Source of the DNA: Candidatus Eremiobacteraceae bacterium
GTDB taxonomy: Bacteria > Vulcanimicrobiota > Vulcanimicrobiia > Eremiobacterales > Eremiobacteraceae
Reading direction: 5' to 3'
DNA length: 37,079 bases
NCBI GenBank assembly: GCA_036511855.1
Contig: DATCBN010000006.1
Span: forward strand, 1-37,079
Shown here: positions 31,545 through 37,079 of the stretch, in pieces
How positions within the stretch are numbered: position 1 is the stretch's first letter
How the letters are laid out: every line of letters starts with the position of its first letter
Made by a program: the position numbers and the translations under genes
Notes under the pieces: generated by a model
What the model was told of the DNA's origin: nothing
The model's database searches: none
What the model saw: the letters and a program-made list of their open reading frames with translations, nothing else

Positions 31545-32354
31545 TCACGCACGTACGTCGTCGGGCTCGGCGATAAAATCCTTATGCGTAATGGTGAGAT
31601 AAATCACGAGGCTTGCTATCACGAGTAGGAAGATGGCACTTGTGGCAGTGGTTCCGAGTCCGATGCCGCCATCCTGGGGTGTCTGCGATAGGAGGTCGCC
31701 CATCGACGCCCCGAGCGGGCGAGTCAGGACGTATGCGATCCAAAACGCGAGAACGCCGTCTATCTTGAAGACGTAGTAGCCAAGCGCTGTTATGGCGATA
31801 AGCGCGGCGAACACGAGCGCCGACGCTCCGTAGCCGAGGCCTGAAGCCTCCCCGAGAAGATCGCCTGCCGACGTTCCGAGGGCGAATGTGAAGAGGATCG
31901 CAGCCCAGTAGAATAGCTCCCGCTTCGTCGTGCGGATGGAATGCACCGACAGATTTTGTTCGCTTTGCCACCATGTGAAGAACACGATCGCGAGCGCAAT
32001 ACTGAAGGCAATCGTTGTCGTCTGCAAGCTGATGCCCAAATTGTCTACCAAGTTGTCGGAGATCAGCGTTCCGACGACGCTCACCAACACCACGACCGTC
32101 CAATAGACGGCCGGGATGTACCGGTTTCGAGTGAGTTGGATGACGAGGGCGATGAGAAAGAGCGCGCTCATGACCAGCGACGTCTTACCGAGGCCGAAAC
32201 CCATCCGATCGTTCAAGAAATCGGCGACAGTCTCGCCGACGGTTGTGGACAATATCTTGATCACCCAGAAGATCAGCGCGATCTGCGGGACCTTATTAAA
32301 AATCAACAGCGCCCTCTCGGGCGCCGATGATTGAAGAGGTATCGTCGTCATCAT
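31545..32354 (-). CDS. COG4705/DUF347 membrane protein
   Basis: 269 residues; a second ATG three bases later is equally possible. Eight or so membrane helices carry four DUF347-like repeats, recognisable by a small-residue motif with Gly and acidic residues: VIKILSTTVGETVADFL, SVVGTLISDNLVDNL, FALGTSAGDLLGEA and TRPLGASMGDLLSQT. COG4705 proteins are described as uncharacterised membrane-anchored proteins, and some are linked with metal tolerance. The conserved Asp/Glu in each repeat could form an ion path (inference). It is convergent with paralogue B. Confidence 0.85.
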   Translation of the reverse strand: MMTTIPLQSSAPERALLIFNKVPQIALIFWVIKILSTTVGETVADFLNDRMGFGLGKTSLVMSALFLIALVIQLTRNRYIPAVYWTVVVLVSVVGTLISDNLVDNLGISLQTTTIAFSIALAIVFFTWWQSEQNLSVHSIRTTKRELFYWAAILFTFALGTSAGDLLGEASGLGYGASALVFAALIAITALGYYVFKIDGVLAFWIAYVLTRPLGASMGDLLSQTPQDGGIGLGTTATSAIFLLVIASLVIYLTITHKDFIAEPDDVRA

Positions 32355-32425
32355 TTGTTATTTCGCTGACGTCGACGCGTTCTCCACCTGAGGCACATTC
32401 ATGCACGGTTCATCTGTAGCGACAA

Positions 32426-32629
32426 TTATACGTGTTGATCGACGTAAATCGGATTTCCGTCCGGATCTTCAAGTATAAAAAATGCGAGCGCGTCGTCGTC
32501 AAATAATGCCGTGGCGTCTGTCTTGAATGGTGGCAGCCCCAACGCCTTCACGGTAACTGCGGTCGGCGCAGGTTCCGCAGTAATCACGGTCGCGGATTCA
32601 AGACAGAATTCGTTCCCGGTTAACGTCAC
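32426..32629 (-). pseudogene. Relic of a VOC (glyoxalase-like) domain
   Basis: A 67-codon frame from a GTG at 32629, with a stop four to seven codons upstream. It contains two phrases typical of VOC C-terminal strands: GNEFCLES near its start and FFILEDPDGNPIYVDQH at its end. A complete VOC protein needs about 110-130 residues, and the N-terminal strands are missing, so this is probably a truncated remnant. No ribosome site seen. Confidence 0.35.
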
Positions 32630-32823
32630 TGTGCCGTAATCGATAAGCTATCTTGGCTCTAGCACGCAAACCCGAGCGGAGTCCAGCTGCGCGATGGAGT
32701 CAGCGGGGCTTTGGCCCCAGCCTGGTCACTTCACCGCGCGAACGCTGCGTGGTATGATTCTGCTAACGTCGACGCAGAATATGCGTCGGCTGGCAGCGTC
32801 TTTTTATGAGGGAAGGCAAAAAC

Positions 32824-33852
32824 ATGAAATCGATCCATGGTTTGGTATTGCGCGTTGCCGCGCTTGTCGTCGGGTCCGCAATCGTAGGCGCGAGCATCGC
32901 TTCCAATCCAGCTACGGCTCAAGACGTCAATTCAATGCTCAAGGCGCTCAGCATCACGACGTGCTCGACGTCGGGTGCTTGCAAGCAGTTCAAGAACACC
33001 GGTTCGGGTGCCGGCGTCAAGGGTGTCGCAGGCAGCGGGAATGGCGTCATCGCCCAGTCGACGGGCGGAAGCGCCACCCTCTCGACCTCGACGAATGGCG
33101 ATGGCGTTCAAGCCTACTCAAGCAACCATAACGGAATGGATTCCGGCACCGACAACAATAGCACGACACATCCTGGCCGCTCGGGCGTCTATGGCCATGA
33201 TGATTCGACGGACGGAGGCGCCATTAATGCAGGCGTCTTCGGTCTCTCATCCTTCGGCACCGGCGTCTACGGTTTCTCATCCAACGGCACGGGGGGCGCC
33301 TTCGAGAACGACAGCGACGGCAGTTACACGCTCTTTGCACGGGCCGAATCGACCGATGGATTTCCATTCGGTGCGTACAGTCCGAATGGTGATTTCTATA
33401 TCGATAATGTGGGCAACGCGGTCGCGAGCGGCGCGATGTACGCGACCGCGTTCATCGTCAATAGCGATGTGGTCACCCAAGACGGGCGACATGTCATGTC
33501 CTACGCCTCGCGATCGGCTGACGCTGAAATGTCCGACGTCGGCACGGGCAGCATCACGGATGGACACGGGATCGTCCAACTCGATCCGGCATTCGCACGG
33601 ACGTTAGACATGCGGTCCGGCTACCATGTATTCTTGACGCCGATGGGCGACAGCAAGGGGCTTTATATCGCTTCGAAGTCGCCGGCTAGCTTCGAAGTGC
33701 GCGAGTCGCAAGGCGGCCAGTCGACGCTTTCGTTTGACTACCGAATCATCGGGCGAGCGGCGGGGGTCAAATCGGGCCGACTCCCGGCCGTCAGACTCTC
33801 GGCGCCTGGAATCCTTCGCCAGCACGCGCCAGGCCACGTTCCAACTCGCTAG
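32824..33852 (+). CDS. Secreted fibre-like repeat protein with conserved C-terminal domain
   Basis: 342 residues from the ATG at 32824, with GGAAGG upstream. Signal peptide LRVAALVVGSAIVGASIASN. Then come loose repeats of the type GxGVxGxxxxGxGV (GSGAGVKGVAGSGNGVIAQ, AGVFGLSSFGTGVYGFSSNG), the pattern of trimeric beta-helical stalks of tail fibres and adhesins. A segment NGDFYIDNVGNAVASGAMYA follows, as in proteins with a bacteriophage-like fibre end. The C-terminus (GYHVFLTPMGDSKGLYIASK, FEVRESQGGQSTLSFDYRI) is a domain I have seen at the ends of such exported proteins. Possibly cell-surface structure. Confidence 0.72.
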   Translation: MKSIHGLVLRVAALVVGSAIVGASIASNPATAQDVNSMLKALSITTCSTSGACKQFKNTGSGAGVKGVAGSGNGVIAQSTGGSATLSTSTNGDGVQAYSSNHNGMDSGTDNNSTTHPGRSGVYGHDDSTDGGAINAGVFGLSSFGTGVYGFSSNGTGGAFENDSDGSYTLFARAESTDGFPFGAYSPNGDFYIDNVGNAVASGAMYATAFIVNSDVVTQDGRHVMSYASRSADAEMSDVGTGSITDGHGIVQLDPAFARTLDMRSGYHVFLTPMGDSKGLYIASKSPASFEVRESQGGQSTLSFDYRIIGRAAGVKSGRLPAVRLSAPGILRQHAPGHVPTR

Positions 33853-33874
33853 CGACAACGACATCACAACGCAA

Positions 33875-33899
33875 CGATCGCCGCACCTCGCGGCGGTCG
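33875..33899 (+). terminator. Terminator-like hairpin after fibre-like gene
   Basis: CGATCGCCGC pairs with GCGGCGGTCG (one wobble, 5-base loop), 22 bases after the stop, followed by TTTGCTTG. The rest of the gap to 34105 shows nothing recognisable. Confidence 0.5.
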
Positions 33900-34104
33900 T
33901 TTGCTTGCGTACGCGCGCCCTTGCAATTCTTGCCTCGCACGGCGTCAGATTAAGTCCGAGAACGGACATCTTGCCCCAGCGAGGTCAAGATAGACAGTGT
34001 CCACGTACACAATTCATTTAACTGCGCCCTGGCCCAACCGCGCGTGAGCCAGACACGCCGGACACATTTCGTTCTCCCAAATATACGGGGCATCACTATA
34101 CCGC

Positions 34105-34725
34105 GTGACAAATTCGCCCGGCCAACTGCCTAAAGTGGGCGAAAAGCGCGGCATCGGGTACGTTGAGTTGGGTCTGCAGAACTATGCAGAGCATGAGCGT
34201 GTCCGTTACAGTTTTCAGGGCGGAAATGACGGGTCGGATCCAACGGGCAACCTCATTGCAGATTCGAGCGGCGCTCTCTACGGCACGACGGCCGACGGCA
34301 ACGCCTTGGGATACGGTATCGTGTTCAAACTTACGCCATCGGGATCCGGCTACGTCGAGAGTATCCTTTACGCTTTCGGGGGTGGAACCGACGGCCAACG
34401 TCCGATGGCGGGTCTGATCGCCGATTCGACTGGCGCGCTGTACGGCACGACCTATGTGGGCGGCAACGGCCTTCCATTATGCGGCACCAGTATTGGCTGC
34501 GGTACTGTATTCAAGCTCACGCCATCTGGGAACAGCTACACAGAAAGTATTCTTTATCGCTTTCAATACAATCCCCCCGGGCCAGGAGTTTGGGATGGCG
34601 CATTTCCCTATTCCGGCGTGGTTGCCGATGCAAGTGGCGCACTGTTCGGCACAACGTACGGCGGCACACAATCAACGCGGCGAACAGCAAGAGCCAGAGA
34701 TTGGCGAGATACGCCAAAGCAATAG
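34105..34725 (+). pseudogene. Truncated GloVer-repeat gene
   Basis: The frame holds about two and a half GloVer repeats: YSFQGGNDGSDPTGNLIADS, SGALYGTTADG, FKLTPSGSGYVESILYAFGG, ALYGTTYVGGNG and ALFGTTYGGT. It has no signal peptide, and its first 35 codons do not look like a repeat. After GTTYGGT (about 34668) the sequence switches to the opposite-strand PDZ gene and the reading becomes basic and meaningless (STRRTARARDW). So both ends are decayed. The intact relative lies at 1767-2996. Confidence 0.7.
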
Positions 34726-35104
34726 TCCAGCGCCGCGCAGGATCAAGCACCGGACCGGGAACGAGCGTGACGTGTTTCGTCTGCGCGTCCCGGCGAACCG
34801 AAAGAGCGATCGGCCGGCCGTTAAGTGGTTGAAAGATCTCTTCAAACCGCTCGAAGAGCGTGTTCGGCCTTATGTCGATGAGATCACCGTTATGAAGGCC
34901 AGCACGATCGGCCGGGCCACCGGGATCGACCGCGAGGACTGAGACGTGATATGGCTCCGCTGACGCGCCGAAGTATGCACCGCATAACCCGTACCAAGGC
35001 GGAGCGCCGCCAGCCCCAAGCGTATCAAAAACGGACGCCACGGTGACGAGCGCCGTGACCGCGCACAATGTCAAAAGCGCCAAGCGCCATGCAGCCGGTG
35101 TCAT
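34517..35104 (-). pseudogene. Truncated PDZ-domain membrane protein
   Basis: From the ATG at 35104: membrane helix (LALLTLCAVTALVTVASVF), then a PDZ domain (VSVLAVDPGGPADRAGLHNG, DLIDIRP, PIALSVRRDAQTKHVTLVPG) and a second helix WTIALAYLANLWLLLFAALI. In relatives I know of this layout, further helices and a signalling domain follow. Here meaningful sequence ends at about 34671, where it meets the GloVer remnant; the last 50 or so codons are read from the antisense of that gene. Confidence 0.7.
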
Positions 35105-35338
35105 GGGGAGTTGTTATACGGGCCGGGCACTGGTTCGCCGCCTCTGCGACGCTCCGTAAATCCCTAATCCTGTGTTCCTTCATCTGGTCCGCGCCGTCTT
35201 CCCACACCGTCTCACATCGTGTCACACAGAGTCTCTTGAAGTGGGGACTAAGCGATGTCGTCGCGCTCGAAGTGAGAATAAGAAATCGGGGGTGCTGAAC
35301 GGGCCAACTCGCCGCACGTCGGCTGTCTACAACGAGGA

Positions 35339-35362
35339 GGCCACCGCAATGATACGGTGGCC
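35339..35362 (-). terminator. Terminator-like hairpin downstream of the propeller-cupredoxin gene
   Basis: Perfect 8-base arms GGCCACCG and CGGTGGCC with an 8-base loop, 26 bases beyond the stop of the minus-strand lipoprotein gene. No strong T-tract. The remaining 230 bases up to the PDZ start hold nothing recognisable. Confidence 0.5.
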
Positions 35363-35387
35363 TTCCCCCTGGAAAAACTATCGATCC

Positions 35388-36743
35388 CTAATGGACGACA
35401 ATCACCGTTCGCATCTTGTTCGTATTGTAGTGATACTGGCAACCGATCATGTAGAAACCGGGCGAGCCAGTCTCGTAGACGGGAGACTTTTTGCTTGGAT
35501 TAAGGCTACCGGTCGCCCATCCCGTTGTTCCGATGGCGGTACCGGCAGGCGATTGAGTTGTGGAACCGTTGAACGATCCAGGCCACGGAGCATTGTTCGC
35601 AGTCGCGTTCCCGAGGAAGGCGGCCGAGTGCGGAAGTGTGTCGACATTTTGAAACAGAACCAATTCGCCCATGTTGAGACTAATCGTTTGTGTTTGGGTC
35701 GATTGAGTGCCGACTGCGTAGCCTAGCTCGAACCCGTAGTTTGGATCGTTGAAGGAAATTTCACCGTTGAGGCGGATCCCGATGGTGGTGGTGAAAAGTT
35801 CTAACGCCACACCAGCGGCACCGCTGATTCCTGCAGTGATCGTGGGAGTGGTCTGTGTTCCATTCTTTGTGAAGGTTGTTATGCTGTTGGTGTAACTGTT
35901 CGAGACGTAGATCTTACCGTTCCCGTCGACCTTCAGGCTGTTGGGCCCGCTCAGCCCGGCAGTGATCGTGGGAGTGGTCTGTGTGCCGTTTTTCGTGTAG
36001 GTTGTCACGGTGCCGTTGGCACTGTTCGCGACGTAGATCTTGCCGTTCCCGTCGACCGCCACGTCCTGCGGCCCGCTAATCCCGACGGTGATCGTCGGAG
36101 TGGTCCGTATTCCATTCTTCGTGTAGGTTGTCACCCTGTTGCTGCTCTGGTTCGTGACGTAGATCTTGCCATTCTTATCGACCGCCACCCCGGCGGGAAC
36201 GCTCACCCCAGCGGTGATCGTTGGAGTGGTCTGTATTCCGTCCTTCGTGTAGGTTGTAACGCTGTTACTGAAATACTGCGACACGTAAATCTTGCCGGCC
36301 GCATCGACCGCCACGCCGACGGGATAACTCATCCCTGCAGTGATGGTCGGGGTGGTCGGCGTTCCATCCTTCTTATAGGTATTCACACTATAGTTTTCCG
36401 AGTTCGCGACGTAGATCTTGCCGGACAAGTCAACCGCCGCGAGGTGTGGACTATTCAGCCCAGTAATGGTCGGAGTGGTCTGTGATCCGTTGCCGGTATA
36501 CGTCGTTATGCTGCCGGTGGTATAGCTCGTGACGTAGATCCGCATGGGTCCACTTGCGGTATTGGAAATCTCGTCGAATGTTGGGGACGTTAGGCTGAAC
36601 TGCCACAGCGCCGGAGCCGGCTGGAGTGCTCCGCCACCCGCTGCCGGCTTACTCGAAATGGGGGCGATGCCACCGCTTCCGCTGCACGATGCGAGCAGAA
36701 CAACTCCCGCCAGTGCCGGCCAAAAAATCCGAAAATGTTTCAT
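35388..36743 (-). CDS. Lipoprotein: NHL-like propeller fused to a cupredoxin domain
   Basis: 451 residues, ribosome site AAAGGGA. Lipobox ALAGVVLLASCSG. From about residue 65 there are six tandem repeats of 42 residues (126 bases): xVAVDxxGKIYVxNxxxN, SVTTYTKNG, then QTTPTITAG. Their close similarity makes an NHL-like six-bladed propeller. The last 100 residues form a cupredoxin: NMGELVLFQNVDTLPHSAAF and FYMIGCQYHYNTNKM. His372, Cys435, His438 and Met444 make a complete type 1 copper site (C-x2-H-x5-M). The protein would be anchored outside the cytoplasmic membrane and could pass electrons. Base composition is lower in GC than the window average. Confidence 0.85.
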   Translation of the reverse strand: MKHFRIFWPALAGVVLLASCSGSGGIAPISSKPAAGGGALQPAPALWQFSLTSPTFDEISNTASGPMRIYVTSYTTGSITTYTGNGSQTTPTITGLNSPHLAAVDLSGKIYVANSENYSVNTYKKDGTPTTPTITAGMSYPVGVAVDAAGKIYVSQYFSNSVTTYTKDGIQTTPTITAGVSVPAGVAVDKNGKIYVTNQSSNRVTTYTKNGIRTTPTITVGISGPQDVAVDGNGKIYVANSANGTVTTYTKNGTQTTPTITAGLSGPNSLKVDGNGKIYVSNSYTNSITTFTKNGTQTTPTITAGISGAAGVALELFTTTIGIRLNGEISFNDPNYGFELGYAVGTQSTQTQTISLNMGELVLFQNVDTLPHSAAFLGNATANNAPWPGSFNGSTTQSPAGTAIGTTGWATGSLNPSKKSPVYETGSPGFYMIGCQYHYNTNKMRTVIVVH

Positions 36744-36812
36744 GACTAATCCCTTTCAATCTTAGGTTGCAATTATCAAGTATTGGTGGCTGTGGGATGA
36801 GCCCCGTCAGCT

Positions 36813-36870
36813 AATCGTGGGAGGTGTTCTGCGTGCCATCTCGGTTGTACTTCGTTACCGTGTTTTCGGG
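36813..36870 (-). pseudogene. Relic of an NHL-like repeat
   Basis: On the minus strand one frame reads NTVTKYNRDGTQNTSHD then stop, matching the repeat phrase of the lipoprotein gene (TVTTYTKNGTQTTPTI). The DNA also aligns with its repeat units. Nothing else of the gene remains. It lies 74 bases from the IS end, so insertion or associated deletion may have destroyed a second copy. Confidence 0.5.
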
Positions 36871-36962
36871 CGGGTACGGGACCACCAAAGGGAATAAGCC
36901 GGCCGCCAAAAGCGATTAGCGCGCCAATGAAAGAAGGTCTGGAGTGACCCCCGCCGGAGCTG

Positions 36963-36999
36963 GACACCCTATTAGCGAAAGCATCGCTAGGAAGGTGTC
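36963..36999 (+). promoter_or_regulatory. IS leader hairpin covering the OrfA ribosome site
   Basis: Two nested stems: GACACC (36963) with GGTGTC (36994), and TAGCGA (36973) with TCGCTA (36984), loop AAGCA. The OrfA ribosome site AGGAAGG (36989-36995) lies in the 3' side of the structure. Transcripts entering from outside would fold and hide it. Confidence 0.5.
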
Positions 37000-37001
37000 A
37001 G

Positions 37002-37079
37002 ATGCGCAAGCAGCAGCAACTCCCGTCACCCGAAGCCGAGAAGTTCGATCGGTGGACCGCGCAGCGTAAGGCTGCGATC
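37002..37079 (+). CDS. IS3-family transposase OrfA, N-terminal fragment
   Basis: 26 codons to the window end, from an ATG six bases after AGGAAGG. The peptide has LPSPEAEKFDRWTAQRKAAI, matching the start of IS3-family OrfA proteins with a DUF1153-like helix-turn-helix (RWTARRKAAIV). OrfA binds the element's ends; the catalytic OrfB should follow by frameshift outside the window. Confidence 0.7.
   Translation, partial: MRKQQQLPSPEAEKFDRWTAQRKAAI

Larger units (their letters stand above)
36945..37079 (+). mobile_element. IS3-family element, left end (continues beyond window)
   Basis: A terminus of IS3 style, TGACCCCCGCCGGAGCTGGACACC, starts at 36945 (TG start, GGACAC at positions 18-23), followed 33 bases later by the start of a transposase OrfA. 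The right end is outside the window, so target duplication cannot be checked. Confidence 0.65.

Noticed and set aside
32880-32908. Sequence GTAGGCGCGAGCATCGCTTCC resembling the palindromic repeat
   Set aside because: The arms do not pair and it lies in a signal peptide where VGASIAS is ordinary; probably chance, or at most a decayed copy.
35025-35225. 66-codon minus-strand frame upstream of the PDZ gene
   Set aside because: It overlaps the PDZ start in another frame and has no coding-like pattern.
35172-35726. 184-codon plus-strand frame
   Set aside because: It lies mostly antisense to the lipoprotein gene, is Arg/Ser rich and has no ribosome site or recognisable motif.
36973-36989. AGCATCGCT core near the window end as a sixth repeat copy
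   Set aside because: Its arms and spacing differ, and it is better explained as the IS leader hairpin.

Overview
This is a high-GC, gene-dense stretch of bacterial chromosome with little mobile DNA. Exported proteins dominate: GloVer-type repeats, WxG- and NHL-like propellers, cupredoxins and an outer-membrane DUF5916 barrel. Type IV pilin-like genes sit beside a c-di-GMP enzyme. The DUF5916 barrel implies a diderm cell. The protein mix resembles uncultured high-GC lineages such as Candidatus Eremiobacterota (WPS-2), but that placement is an inference from protein style; no rRNA, tRNA or marker gene is present.

Layout. 1-3.0 kb: an extracellular protein cut by the window edge, a propeller-like protein and a 7-repeat GloVer protein. 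3.0-7.8 kb: three overlapping minor-pilin genes (PilV-, PilW- and PilX-like), divergent from a membrane PAS-GGDEF-EAL protein. 7.8-14.9 kb: a YbhB/PEBP protein, a TIGR01777 epimerase-SRPBCC fusion, a possible 32-residue small protein, two orphan ABC substrate-binding lipoproteins, an MFS exporter and an amicyanin-like cupredoxin. 14.9-19 kb: palindromic repeats, a large secreted protein invaded by one of them, a MOSC protein and two small secreted proteins. 19-25 kb: a GMC oxidoreductase, proline dehydrogenase, an APC permease, a DUF2269 membrane protein and a frameshifted TMEM175/DUF1211 channel-like gene. 25-31.5 kb: an AT-richer WxG propeller, a ketopantoate-reductase-like enzyme, the DUF5916 protein and a duplicated 141-residue secreted protein flanking two small overlapping genes. 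31.5-37 kb: a COG4705 membrane protein, a VOC relic, a secreted fibre-like protein, then a decayed zone where a GloVer gene and a PDZ gene are fused tail to tail, a lipoprotein combining an NHL-like propeller with a cupredoxin, a relic of a second such propeller, and the left end of an IS3-family element.

The most unusual structure is a family of short perfect palindromes with a constant ATC loop and covarying arms (GGGCAAGC/GCTTGCCC, GGGTGAGC/GCTCACCC, GGGCGAGC/GCTCGCCC). They occur at five places. Three are intergenic, and two of these are part of a composite with a second, terminator-like hairpin. Two lie inside reading frames of exported proteins, in different frames. This looks like a REP- or RPE-like mobile palindrome. 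No CRISPR array, prophage, tRNA or rRNA was found. No gap between annotated features exceeds about 300 bases.
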